Notes: generated by a model not told the origin, from the letters alone. A DNA stretch of 64,000 nt from Rhodothermales bacterium (GCA_039944855.1 JBDUXZ010000011.1:91960-155959), one strand, 5' to 3'; shown: positions 33,490-41,033, counted from the stretch's first letter. A program made the numbers and translations.

Positions 33490-35718
33490 GTGCAGCTTCC
33501 TTCGCTCCCGCTTGACCGCGTCCTCCCGGCGCTGGCTGGGGGGCGCGCGCGACGCGCCTTGCTGTGGACGGCGTTGGCGCTGGGGACGCTCCTCGTCATC
33601 ACGTACCACGCCGGCATCACGGCCGTCGGCGAGCCGCCCTCGACGGCGACGTTGGTCCTCGTCAACTTCGGCGTCGCGGCGTGCGTCGGCCTGCTGGCGT
33701 TCCTCGTCTCCGGGCTGTTCACCCGGCGCGTGTTCAACCCCGTACGCGCGCTGTGGACCCCGCTCGTGGTCGGCGGGCTCGGGGCGGCGCTCGAAGTCAC
33801 CCTCGTCACGATGGGCGGCCCGGCCGAGGTAGACCTCCAGACCGGCGTGCCCGAGGGGTTCGGCGACGTGACGCAGGTGGTCGGCGTGGCCCTCGTCGAG
33901 ACGATCGTGGCGCTCGCGCTCCTGTTCTCGCTGCGCACGCTCGTGCTCTTCAAGCGGACCTCGGGCAGTGTGCGCAACTGGCGGATCATGCTCGGCACGA
34001 TGACGGCCGCCGCCCTCGTCCTCCTCGGCCACGGCGCGACCGACGCCGTCAACGACAACGTCCTCCACATCGTGCTCGTCGGTGCGGCCATCGTGGCGAT
34101 GGTGATGAACGCGTTCCGCCTCGCGTGGATCGTTTACCTCCCGTTCCGGCAGAAGATGCTGACGCTCGGGCTGGGCGTCGGGCTCATCGTCCTGCTCGCC
34201 TACATGCTGCAGATGCGCTACATCGAGGCCGGCGTCTCCCTGCGCGACATGCCGGCCGTCGGGCCCGAGATGGAACTCACGCTCGCGGCCGTGTTCTCGC
34301 AGCCGCTCAGCCAGTTCGTGATGATGGCGTTCGGCTTCGGCGTGCTCTACGCGACGACGGCCGTGCTCTCGCTCCTCTTCCACCTCCCCACCGCCGCCGC
34401 CCTCCAGCAGAAGACCGGCGAGATGGAGGCGCTGCAGGCCCTCGCCCGCCTCTCCGGCGAGGTCTTCGACCGCGACAAGCTCGTGGACACGATCGCGGGC
34501 GCACCCGTCGAGGCCGGCGTCGCGCAGGCCGCGTGGCTGGCGCTGATCGACGAGGGCAGCGGGTCGCTCGCGCCCCACGTCACGTCGGCCTTCGGGCTCA
34601 CGCCGATGCAGATCAAAGCCCTCGTCGACTACGAGATGCTCGCGCGCGACGCCCTCAGCGCGAAGACCCCGCTCCTCCTGCGGCAGGCCCCGGCCGACCA
34701 CCGCGTCCGCGCGCGCCCCGGCGACGGGATCGGCAGCCTCCTCGTCCTCCCGCTCCACGCCCACGGCGAGCCGCTCGGCGCGCTCTTCGCCACGCGCGCC
34801 GTCACGGAGGGGTTCGAGAACGACGACGTCGACGCCCTCGTCGCCTTCGCCGGGCAGGCCGCCCTCGCCCTCAACAACGCCGACCTCTTCGCCGAGCGGC
34901 TCGAACGCGAGCGGCTCCAGCGCGAGCTCGCGATCGCACGCGAGGTCCAGCAGCGGCTCCTCCCGCAGTCGCTCCCCGACGCGCCCGGCGTCGCGCTCTC
35001 CGCCCTCAGCATCCCCGCCGCCGAGGTCTGCGGCGACTACTACGACTTCGTCGAGATCGGCGACGGCTGCTTCGGCGTGATCGTCGGCGACGTGTCGGGG
35101 AAGGGCACGAGCGCGGCGTTCTACATGGCCGAGCTGAAGGGCATCTTCCAGTCGGCGAGCAAGCTCACGCGCTCCCCCGCCGAGTTCCTCTCGCGGGCGA
35201 ACGAGGCGCTCGCGGGCTCGCTCGGCAAGAACGCGTTCATCACGGCCGTCTACGGCATCATGGACACGGTGGCGGGCACGTTCACGCTCGCCCGCGCCGG
35301 CCACTGCCCCGTCGCCCACGCCCACGCCGACGGCACCGTCGACCTCCTCCGCGTCGGCGGGCTCGGGCTCGGGCTCGACCGCGGGCCGCTCTTCCGCCGC
35401 GCCCTCAAAGAGCAGCAGATCGCGCTCCGCCCCGGCGACGCCTTCGTGCTCTACAGCGACGGTCTCGTCGAGACCCGCGACCGGGCGGGCACGGGCGAGG
35501 AGTACGGCTACGAGCGGCTCGCCGCCGCCGTGGCGAAGCACCGCACGCTCGCCCCCGACGCCTTCCGCGATGCCCTCCTGCACGACCTCCAACGGTTCGC
35601 CGGCCACGACGTGTGGGACGACGACCTCACCCTCGTCATCGTGAAGTGGGAGGGCCTGCCCAAGCTCGCTGCCACCAACGGCGAGGCACAGGCTGCCGAG
35701 GTCGCCCGTTCGGCCTGA
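33490..35718 (+). CDS. Membrane-bound GAF-PP2C (SpoIIE/RsbU-type) phosphatase
   Basis: 742 residues from the GTG at 33490 (no ATG is near; the longer frame upstream is not coding-like). About seven membrane helices fill residues 20-330 (ALLWTALALGTLLVI, LVLVNFGVAACVGLLAFLV and others). A GAF-like domain (about 340-490, LLVLPLHAHGEPLGALFATRAV) is followed by a signalling helix (ERLQRELAIAREVQQRLLPQ) and a PP2C/SpoIIE domain with GDYYDF, IVGDVSGKGTSAAFYMA, YSDGLVETRD and DDDLTLVIVKW. It should dephosphorylate the STAS protein encoded next. With the two following genes it forms a partner-switching module. A possible -7 box, TATATTGG, lies at about 33344. Confidence 0.88.
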   Translation: MQLPSLPLDRVLPALAGGRARRALLWTALALGTLLVITYHAGITAVGEPPSTATLVLVNFGVAACVGLLAFLVSGLFTRRVFNPVRALWTPLVVGGLGAALEVTLVTMGGPAEVDLQTGVPEGFGDVTQVVGVALVETIVALALLFSLRTLVLFKRTSGSVRNWRIMLGTMTAAALVLLGHGATDAVNDNVLHIVLVGAAIVAMVMNAFRLAWIVYLPFRQKMLTLGLGVGLIVLLAYMLQMRYIEAGVSLRDMPAVGPEMELTLAAVFSQPLSQFVMMAFGFGVLYATTAVLSLLFHLPTAAALQQKTGEMEALQALARLSGEVFDRDKLVDTIAGAPVEAGVAQAAWLALIDEGSGSLAPHVTSAFGLTPMQIKALVDYEMLARDALSAKTPLLLRQAPADHRVRARPGDGIGSLLVLPLHAHGEPLGALFATRAVTEGFENDDVDALVAFAGQAALALNNADLFAERLERERLQRELAIAREVQQRLLPQSLPDAPGVALSALSIPAAEVCGDYYDFVEIGDGCFGVIVGDVSGKGTSAAFYMAELKGIFQSASKLTRSPAEFLSRANEALAGSLGKNAFITAVYGIMDTVAGTFTLARAGHCPVAHAHADGTVDLLRVGGLGLGLDRGPLFRRALKEQQIALRPGDAFVLYSDGLVETRDRAGTGEEYGYERLAAAVAKHRTLAPDAFRDALLHDLQRFAGHDVWDDDLTLVIVKWEGLPKLAATNGEAQAAEVARSA

Positions 35719-35783
35719 TTCTTGTCTTTCCTGCTCCCGACGCGCCCCGTCGCGTCTCCACCGATCACCCTACGCCCAACCCC

Positions 35784-36143
35784 GTGAGTTCCTTCTCCGT
35801 CACCTTCCGCTCGCCCGACGACGAGGTCTGCGTACTCGACCTCAAGGGCGAGCTCGACGCCCACACCGCCAGCGAGCTCGAAGCGGCCTTCCAGAAATGC
35901 CTGGACGACCAGCGCTCGCGCATCATCGTCCACGGCGGCGACCTCCAGTACATCTCGTCGGCCGGGCTCGGCGTCTTCATGGCCTACATCGAGGAGGTCC
36001 GCGAGCAGGGTGGCGACATCAAGATCGCCGCGCTCCAGCCCCGCGTCTACAACGTGTTCGACCTGCTCGGCTTCCCCGTGCTCTTCGACATCACCTCGAC
36101 CGAGGACGAAGCCGTCCAGCGTTTCAGCGACGACGGCGCCTGA
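35784..36143 (+). CDS. STAS-domain anti-sigma factor antagonist (RsbV/SpoIIAA-like)
   Basis: 119 residues from the GTG at 35784 (VSSFSVTFRS). A complete STAS fold: VCVLDLKGELDAHTASELEAAF, then QYISSAGLGVFMAYIEE. In that segment one of the two Ser residues is the expected phosphorylation site of the family. The C-terminal part reads VYNVFDLLGFPVLFDI. It lies between the phosphatase (65-nt gap) and the RsbW-like kinase (5-nt gap). In the family, the unphosphorylated form binds the kinase and frees its target. Confidence 0.9.
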   Translation: MSSFSVTFRSPDDEVCVLDLKGELDAHTASELEAAFQKCLDDQRSRIIVHGGDLQYISSAGLGVFMAYIEEVREQGGDIKIAALQPRVYNVFDLLGFPVLFDITSTEDEAVQRFSDDGA

Positions 36144-36148
36144 CCCCG

Positions 36149-36595
36149 ATGGCCGCCTCCGCTCCCACCGTCACCATTCCCAGCGCCACGCGCTACCTCA
36201 AGCGCGTCCGCCGCTTCGTGGACCAGCAGGCCACGGCCGCCGGCCTCTCCGAGCGCGCCGTCGACGAGATGATGCTCGCCGTGGACGAGGCCTGCGCAAA
36301 CGCCATCGAGCACGCCTACGGCGGGCGGGCGAACGGGACCGTCGAGGTGACGACGGAGCGGGCCCCCGGCCTCTTCACCGTCATCATCCGCCACACCGGC
36401 GTCCCCTTCGACCCGAGCACCTACCAGCCGCCCGACGTCGCCCGGTCCATCCACGAGCGGCGGAAGGGCGGGTTCGGCGTCGCGCTGATGCACCGGCTCG
36501 TGGACACCGTCGAGTTCCGACACCGCGGCGACGCCAGCGAGGTCTGCCTCGTCAAACGCCTCAACGGCAACGACGGCGAAGCGGCCTCGGATTGA
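36149..36595 (+). CDS. Anti-sigma serine kinase (RsbW/SpoIIAB-like, HATPase_c)
   Basis: 148 residues. GHKL ATPase motifs: N-box MMLAVDEACANAIEHAYGG, and KGGFGVALMHRLVDTVEF for the ATP-lid region. The expected job is to phosphorylate the STAS protein at 35784 and to hold a target protein. No sigma-B-type gene is in the window, so the target may be elsewhere or not a sigma factor. The start is the ATG at 36149, 5 nt after the STAS gene. Confidence 0.9.
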   Translation: MAASAPTVTIPSATRYLKRVRRFVDQQATAAGLSERAVDEMMLAVDEACANAIEHAYGGRANGTVEVTTERAPGLFTVIIRHTGVPFDPSTYQPPDVARSIHERRKGGFGVALMHRLVDTVEFRHRGDASEVCLVKRLNGNDGEAASD

Positions 36596-36621
36596 ACCTC
36601 GGTTTGCACCACTATTCGCCG

Positions 36622-37020
36622 ATGAGTCCGACCAAGCTCTTCTCGCTGCTTGCCGCCTGCGGTGTCCTCAGCGGATGTAACTACCTCGAAGAGCGGAGGC
36701 TCTGCTCACAGGTTGAGACTGATTTACAAGTTGATCTAGCGTCGTGCCCTGATTTAATCTCCTTCGAACAACGCGGATGGGCTGAGGAAAGCACCGAAAA
36801 AGCTCTGCTTCGCTTGGATGAGAGCGACTGTGCAATGCTATCTGTAGCTCCCTTCGACACTGCCACAGCGAAAGCACGATTGGGTTACCGAGGCGTATTC
36901 GAGTCCTACTCAAACCAGGCTTTCCGACGGTGGACATGGGGCGATTGGCCGATTGACGCCATCCAGTACGTCTTCAGTGCGAACACGTGCTTGCTGTCTA
37001 GGGACGCTCACTTCGAATAG
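36622..37020 (+). CDS. Small AT-richer lipoprotein of unknown function
   Basis: 132 residues, lipobox VLSGC (Cys19). The mature part is Cys-rich (RRLCSQVETDLQVDLASC, DESDCAML, ANTCLL) with W-rich YSNQAFRRWTWGDWPID. No family was recognised. Its codon use differs plainly from the surroundings: TTA, CAA, AGA-like and A/T-ending codons are frequent, while neighbours end almost always in G/C. It lies at the outer edge of the toxin-antitoxin island and just before a hicA remnant, so it was probably brought in by horizontal transfer. Confidence 0.65.
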   Translation: MSPTKLFSLLAACGVLSGCNYLEERRLCSQVETDLQVDLASCPDLISFEQRGWAEESTEKALLRLDESDCAMLSVAPFDTATAKARLGYRGVFESYSNQAFRRWTWGDWPIDAIQYVFSANTCLLSRDAHFE

Positions 37021-37036
37021 TCGCTCAGTCTGCACG

Positions 37037-37078
37037 CTCGATATCAGCGTGGCAGTGAAGCAATTCCTCGGACGCTAA
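37037..37078 (+). pseudogene. Remnant of a hicA 3' end
   Basis: The frame to the TAA at 37076-37078 reads LDISVAVKQFLGR-stop, matching the intact HicA end HDIGVTVEQLLGR-stop at 8 of 12 aligned positions. No start or rest of the gene is present. A 30-bp copy of the ubiE-tail repeat overlaps its last codons. Confidence 0.6.
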
Positions 37079-37098
37079 CCCGCGACGCCGCGGTAGAG
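37069..37098. repeat. ubiE-tail junction repeat, copy C
   Basis: 26 of 30 positions match the true toxin/ubiE junction at 38263-38292. Read on the minus strand it encodes VLYRGVAG-stop, the last residues of UbiE. Similarity stops after CGGTAGAG. Confidence 0.75.
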
Positions 37099-37162
37099 AA
37101 CGGCAACTTCAAAACCATCTCGCCGTTCGACTCAGACGGCTCAGCTACCTGACCTCCTCACC

Positions 37163-37375
37163 ATGCGTACCTACACCATCGTCATCGAGCGCGACCCCGA
37201 AACCAAGCTGCTCGTCGGCTACGTCCCCGGCTTCCCCGGTGCGCACTCGCAGGCCGAAACGCTCGATGAACTCGACGCGAACATGCGTGAGGTGATCGAG
37301 ATGCTGCTGGAGGACGGGGAGCCGGAGTTTGAGGGCGAGTTCGTCGGAACGCACCAAATCTCAGTCGCTGCCTGA
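37163..37375 (+). CDS. hicB: HicB-type antitoxin
   Basis: 70 residues. A short HicB-like fold: TYTIVIERDPETKLLVGYVPGFPGAHSQAETLDELDANMREVIEMLLED, the typical partial RNase-H-like domain without a C-terminal DNA-binding extension. It neutralises HicA and, in many systems, represses the operon. The start is the ATG at 37163, just after CTCCTCACC. The toxin gene begins 13 nt downstream. Confidence 0.9.
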   Translation: MRTYTIVIERDPETKLLVGYVPGFPGAHSQAETLDELDANMREVIEMLLEDGEPEFEGEFVGTHQISVAA

Positions 37376-37388
37376 ACTCGAGGACGCT

Positions 37389-37610
37389 GTGGGCAACGTC
37401 CCAGTTCTTTCACCGCAGGAAGTGATCCGTCTGCTCCGTACGCTCGGATTCGAGGAAGTCCGTCAGCGCGGCTCGCACAAGCAGTTCCGTCATCCCGACG
37501 GGCGCGCCACGACCGTGCCGTTCCACAACGGCCGCGACATCGCGCCGTCGCTCCTCCGCAAGATCGCGCACGACATCGGCGTGACCGTCGAACAGTTGCT
37601 CGGACGCTAG
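37389..37610 (+). CDS. hicA: HicA-type mRNA interferase toxin
   Basis: 73 residues from the GTG at 37389. VIRLLRTLGFEEVRQRGSHKQFRHPDGRATTVPFHNGRDIAPSLLRKIAHDIGVTVEQLL holds the dsRBD-like fold with the conserved catalytic His of GSHKQF. HicA cleaves mRNA in a ribosome-independent way. I prefer the GTG because GAGGA precedes it by 4 nt and it gives the usual HicA length; an ATG at 37329 would overlap hicB by 47 nt and add 20 residues. Its final codons and stop (CGGACGCTAG) belong to repeat copy B, which goes on into a copy of the ubiE tail. Confidence 0.88.
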   Translation: MGNVPVLSPQEVIRLLRTLGFEEVRQRGSHKQFRHPDGRATTVPFHNGRDIAPSLLRKIAHDIGVTVEQLLGR

Positions 37611-37650
37611 CCGGCGACGCCACGGTAGAGGGAGACGACGCCGAAGATGA
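37601..37650. repeat. ubiE-tail junction repeat, copy B
   Basis: About 45 of 50 positions match 38263-38312. On the minus strand it encodes FGVVSLYRGVAG-stop (UbiE has FGVASLYRGVAG-stop). It begins within the last codons of hicA and shares the CTAG that gives stops on both strands. Confidence 0.85.
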
Positions 37651-37702
37651 AGTGGGATCGAACGGAAGGAGCGGTACGTTGGACGAGAAACCCATCGAAG
37701 CC

Positions 37703-37915
37703 ATGAACGCGAATGTCATCGTATCTCGCCACCCCGACGTTGTCAGCGGCGCTCTTGTGTTCGCCGGAACGCGCGTGCCTGTCCAAACACTCGTGGACTA
37801 CATCAAATCGGGCGAAACCCTCGATCGCTTCCTCGAAGGCTTCCCCACTGTGCGGCGTGAGCAGGCCGAAGCGTACCTCGAAATGACGTTGGCCGACGCC
37901 GAGGCCCATGCCTGA
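37703..37915 (+). CDS. DUF433 antitoxin (VapB-like)
   Basis: 70 residues. DUF433 signature: IVSRHPDVVSGALVFAGTRVPVQTLVDYIKSGETLDRFLEGFPTVRREQAEAYLE, a small winged-helix-like domain that pairs with DUF5615 PIN-like toxins. The start is the ATG at 37703; the longer frame adds 17 residues from the preceding repeat. Its end overlaps the toxin start by 8 nt. The antitoxin frame is intact while the toxin is broken. Confidence 0.88.
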   Translation: MNANVIVSRHPDVVSGALVFAGTRVPVQTLVDYIKSGETLDRFLEGFPTVRREQAEAYLEMTLADAEAHA

Positions 37916-38272
37916 CCCGGCCGCTACCGTTCGTGTCCTGCTCGACGAAAACGTGGACCGGCTCCTCACCCCGCTGTTCGATCCAGCATTTCGTGTCGTC
38001 ATCCAGCATTTCGTGTCGTCACCGTGCAGGAGCAAGGATGGGCCGCCAGGAAGAACGGAGACTTGATCCGCGCGGCGGCAACGGAGTTCGACGTGTTTGT
38101 GACGATGGACCGCAATCTCCCGTACCAGCAGAACCTGCAAGCGCTCGGCCTAGCCGTGGTCGTGCTCAGCGCTCGAAGCAACGCTTACGCGCACGTCGCT
38201 CCGCTCATGCCCCGCGTCAACGACGCGATTCGTTCGGCCACGCCGGGCGAAGCTGCCGTCGTCGGGCGCTAG
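37908..38272 (+). pseudogene. DUF5615 PIN-like toxin, frameshifted by a 20-bp tandem duplication
   Basis: From the ATG at 37908 the frame reads MPDPAATVRVLLDENVDRLL and so on, then meets a perfect tandem repeat of ATCCAGCATTTCGTGTCGTC (37981-38000 and 38001-38020). Translation then leaves the toxin frame and stops after about 50 codons. Removing one copy restores 114 codons: VLLDENVDRLLTPLF, VTVQEQGWAARKNGDLIRAA, FDVFVTMDRNLPYQQNL, LAVVVLSARSN, ending VVGR-stop at 38272, a complete DUF5615 protein with its acidic PIN-like residues. The stop shares CTAG with the convergent ubiE stop. A sequencing error is unlikely for an exact 20-bp duplication but not excluded. Confidence 0.88.
37981..38020. 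repeat. Exact 20-bp tandem duplication inside the toxin gene
   Basis: Two adjacent identical copies of ATCCAGCATTTCGTGTCGTC. Twenty is not a multiple of three, so the duplication shifts the frame. Confidence 0.97.
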
Positions 38273-38312
38273 CCGGCTACGCCGCGGTAGAGGGAGGCGA
38301 CGCCGAAGGTGA
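38263..38312. repeat. ubiE-tail junction repeat, copy A (the true ubiE 3' end)
   Basis: Contains the end of the DUF5615 toxin frame (GGGCGCTAG) and, on the other strand, the last 14 codons of ubiE. CTAG at 38269-38272 supplies the stops of both genes. Copies B and C lie at 37601 and 37069. Confidence 0.85.
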
Positions 38313-39012
38313 GCCGTTTCGCTTTGGGCTTTTCAAACCCCGCCTCGCGCATCACGCGGAGGAAGTCGTCGCCGTCGGGGAAGGCCTGGATGGACTCGGG
38401 GAGGTAGGCATAGGCCCCGCTGTCGCCGCTGACGGCGCGGCCGACGCGCGGCAGGATCTGGCTCGAATAGAACCCGTAGAGCTGCTTCATCGGGAACGCG
38501 CGCGGCCGGCTGAACTCCAGCACGACGAGCACGCCGCCGGGCCGCAGCACGCGGCGTAGCTCGGCGAGCCCGCGCCCGAGGTTCTCGAAGTTGCGCACGC
38601 CGAAGGCCACGAGCACGGCGTCGAACGCGCCGTCCTCGAACTCCAGATTCTCGGCGTCGCCGCGCTGGAGCGTGATGCGGTGGTCGAGCCCGCGCGCCTT
38701 CAGCTTCTCGCGGCCGAAGGCCAGCATCTCCTCGGCGATGTCGACGCCGATGACTTCGTCCGGCCCGAGCTTGAGGGCCTCGACGGCGAGGTCGGCCGTG
38801 CCGGTGGCGACGTCGAGGATGCGGCGCGGCGGGCGGTCGAGCGCGCGGCCCGCCATCTTCACCGCCTGCGTCCGCCAGACCTTGTCGATGCCGAGCGAGA
38901 GCACACGGTTGAGGAGGTCGTACTTCGGCGCGATCGCGTCGAACATCGACTCGACCTCGCGCTTCTTCCCCTCGACCTCGCCGATCGGGGGCTTGTGCGT
39001 GGCGTCGGGCAT
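38269..39012 (-). CDS. ubiE: Demethylmenaquinone/ubiquinone methyltransferase
   Basis: 247 residues. SAM-dependent C-methylation in quinone synthesis; menaquinone is likely in this phylum. Signatures: KREVESMFDAIAPKYDLLNRVLSLGIDKVWR, motif I LDVATGTADLAVEALKL, VGVDIAEEMLAFGREK, ENLEFEDGAFDAVLVAFGVRNFENLGRGLAELRRVLRPGG, YLPESIQAFPDGDDF. The start is the ATG at 39012, directly adjacent to the pfkA stop (no gap), so the two form an operon. The 3' end is the target region for the toxin-antitoxin insertions downstream. Confidence 0.95.
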   Translation of the reverse strand: MPDATHKPPIGEVEGKKREVESMFDAIAPKYDLLNRVLSLGIDKVWRTQAVKMAGRALDRPPRRILDVATGTADLAVEALKLGPDEVIGVDIAEEMLAFGREKLKARGLDHRITLQRGDAENLEFEDGAFDAVLVAFGVRNFENLGRGLAELRRVLRPGGVLVVLEFSRPRAFPMKQLYGFYSSQILPRVGRAVSGDSGAYAYLPESIQAFPDGDDFLRVMREAGFEKPKAKRLTFGVASLYRGVAG

Positions 39013-39996
39013 CTAGCTGAGGGTGTGGCTGAGGTTGAGGAGTTCGTAGTCGATCTGCTTCTTCCGCTCGCAGACCTGCCGCAGCGGCGTCAGCTTCACG
39101 TCGCCGTTGACGATTCCGACCATCACGTTGTCGTGGCCCTCCATGAGCGCCTCGACGGCGGCGGAGCCGAGGCGGCTGGCGAGCACGCGGTCGCGCGCGC
39201 TCGGCGAGCCGCCGCGCTGGATGTGGCCGAGGATGCACACGCGGAGGTCGATGGGGTCGAACGCGGGGTCGCCCTTGAGCGCCTCGGCGATCTTCACCGC
39301 CCCGCCCATCTCCTCGCCCTCGGCGACGACGACGATCGACGAGCGGTGCTGGCTCGCCATGAGCGAGAGGATCCGCTCCTTGATGGCGTCCATCCGCGTG
39401 AGCGTCTCGGGGATGAGCACGAGCTCGGCCCCGCCGCCGATGCCGCAGTTGAGCGCGATGAACCCGGCGTCCTGCCCCATCACCTCGATGAGGAACAGCC
39501 GGTCGTGCGCGTCGGCCGTGTCGCGGATGCGGTCGATGTTCTCGATGGCCGTGTTGAGCGCGGTGTCGTAGCCGACGGTCTCGTCGGTGCCGAAGAGGTC
39601 GTTGTCGATCGTGCCGGGGCAGCCGACGACGGCGATGCCGTGCTCCTCGTGGAGCATCGCGGCCCCCATCAGCGTCCCGTTCCCGCCGATGGCGACGAGC
39701 GCGTCGAGCCCGCCGTTGCGGACGGCGGCGGCGGCGAGCTCCCGGCCCTCGGGCGTGCGGAAGCGGTTGGAGCGCGCGCTCTTGAGGATCGTCCCCCCTT
39801 TGCCGAGGATGTTCGACACACTCTGCCGGTCCATCTGCACGAGGTCTCCGTCGATGAGCCCGGCGTAGCCGCGGCGGATGCCGACGACCTCCAAATCGTC
39901 TTGGATAGCGCGGCGGACGACGGCGCGGATGCAGGCGTTCATGCCGGGTGCATCACCGCCGGAGGTGAGCACGCCGATCCGGTTTATTTCTGCCAT
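39013..39996 (-). CDS. pfkA: ATP-dependent 6-phosphofructokinase
   Basis: 327 residues. Phosphorylates fructose 6-phosphate in glycolysis. Signatures: IGVLTSGGDAPGMNACIRAVVR (GGDAPGMN at 13-20), IGGNGTLMGA, GCPGTIDNDLFGTDETVGYDTA with the catalytic TIDND region, EVMGQDAGFIALNCGI and GHIQRGGSPSARDRVLASRLG. The family's first site usually reads GGDGS; here it is GGNGT, which in some PFKs goes with PPi use or altered ATP binding, so the phosphate donor is not certain. The start is the ATG at 39996. Confidence 0.93.
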   Translation of the reverse strand: MAEINRIGVLTSGGDAPGMNACIRAVVRRAIQDDLEVVGIRRGYAGLIDGDLVQMDRQSVSNILGKGGTILKSARSNRFRTPEGRELAAAAVRNGGLDALVAIGGNGTLMGAAMLHEEHGIAVVGCPGTIDNDLFGTDETVGYDTALNTAIENIDRIRDTADAHDRLFLIEVMGQDAGFIALNCGIGGGAELVLIPETLTRMDAIKERILSLMASQHRSSIVVVAEGEEMGGAVKIAEALKGDPAFDPIDLRVCILGHIQRGGSPSARDRVLASRLGSAAVEALMEGHDNVMVGIVNGDVKLTPLRQVCERKKQIDYELLNLSHTLS

Positions 39997-40109
39997 GATG
40001 AAGCTCGGTCGAGAGGGTGGGAAGCGGGCCGCGCAAAACCTACGCGCCACGCCGTCACCGGGCACGGGGCCGCCACGCCGTTGCGCTTCGTTTCACGCAT
40101 TACGCGCAT

Positions 40110-41033
40110 TCAGCTCTGCGCGCTCTTCGCGAGCGGGCGGGCGACGATGATGCCGGTCTGCGCCTTCACCCCGTTGACGTAGTCCGCGAGGTCGTCGCTG
40201 ATCTTGACCTCGCCGGAGAGCGAGGCGTGGAGGAAGCCGGTGCGGCCGTCGTCGTGCTTGTACACGAAGCCGGTGTGGGTCACGTCGAGCCCATCGATCC
40301 CCGTCGCCGTGGCGATGATGTCGCCGGCGCGGAGCTGGTCGTAGACGCTACGGATCTTGTCCTGCGGCACGTAGAAAATGCCGTGGTCTTCGAGCCCCGC
40401 CTCGACCTGCTGGATGCAGGCGAACAGGCTGTCGTTCCCAGCGAGCTTCGGGTACGCATCGCGGTGGCCGCTCATGAAGTCGATCGTCTTGTCGAACGGC
40501 TCGCCGAACGTGCGCGAGACGACCTCGACGTTCCCGCGCCGGGCGTTGTCGAGCATCCAGTCGGAGAAGTAGTGGAGGCGGCTGCAATAGCCGTCGAGCG
40601 TGCCGCCGCGGTAGCGGAGGTCTTCGAGGTTCTCGATGTACGTCGCGTAGCTCGGGTCCCCCGCCTCGACCGCCTGCGCGAGCGCGACGACGTTCTCGAC
40701 GTAGGTCACGCAGTCGAAGCCCATGAGGTCCACGACGAGCGCTTCCTGCTCGGCCTCGTCGAGCATGCCGGCGAGGTAGGGCCGCCCGAGGAGCTGCACC
40801 CCGATCTGCTGCGCGATCTCGCCGAGGGGGCGCGCCGCGAGGTCGTTCTCCCGCGCGTACGCCATGACGTCTTCGAATGCCCGAAACGTCGCGGAGTCCG
40901 ACAGCGCCACGTCCGACGCCGGGGCGACGGGCGTCACGACCTCATCGGCCGGGGGAGCGGGATCGGACGGTTCGGAGCCACAGGCGGCCAGGAGCAGGCC
41001 CGCGAGGAGGACGGAGAGGGAGCGGAGGCGCAT
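40110..41033 (-). CDS. DUF1460 lipoprotein, NlpC/P60-like peptidoglycan amidase
   Basis: 307 residues, lipobox LLLAAC (Cys18), then a Pro-rich linker. The DUF1460 domain fills the rest: LVVDLMGFDCVTYVENVVALAQA with the predicted nucleophile Cys108, GTLDGYCSRLHYFSDWMLDN, and a His in LDVTHTGFVYKHDDGRTGFLHASLSGEVKI. Members with known structure are papain-like and cut peptidoglycan stem peptides or N-acetylmuramoyl links. It probably acts in wall remodelling or recycling in the periplasm. The start is the ATG at 41033; 89 nt separate it from the aat stop. Confidence 0.88.
   Translation of the reverse strand: MRLRSLSVLLAGLLLAACGSEPSDPAPPADEVVTPVAPASDVALSDSATFRAFEDVMAYARENDLAARPLGEIAQQIGVQLLGRPYLAGMLDEAEQEALVVDLMGFDCVTYVENVVALAQAVEAGDPSYATYIENLEDLRYRGGTLDGYCSRLHYFSDWMLDNARRGNVEVVSRTFGEPFDKTIDFMSGHRDAYPKLAGNDSLFACIQQVEAGLEDHGIFYVPQDKIRSVYDQLRAGDIIATATGIDGLDVTHTGFVYKHDDGRTGFLHASLSGEVKISDDLADYVNGVKAQTGIIVARPLAKSAQS

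Noticed and set aside
33439..35607. Very long antisense frame opposite the phosphatase gene (similar ones at 2381-3814, 14614-16185, 44477-47155)
   Set aside because: Their Arg/Glu/Asp/Ala-rich translations lack domains and arise from the G/C third-position bias of the true genes on the other strand.
37607..38140. Minus-strand frame ending FGVVSLYRGVAG
   Set aside because: Only the last dozen codons resemble UbiE; the rest is antisense to the DUF433/DUF5615 genes. It is a tail repeat, not a gene.
37069..38312. Integron cassette array with attC sites
   Set aside because: The TA modules followed by repeats recall cassettes, but the repeats lack paired GTTRRRY/RYYYAAC cores and the inverted symmetry of attC, and they encode the ubiE tail. 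No integrase is in the window.
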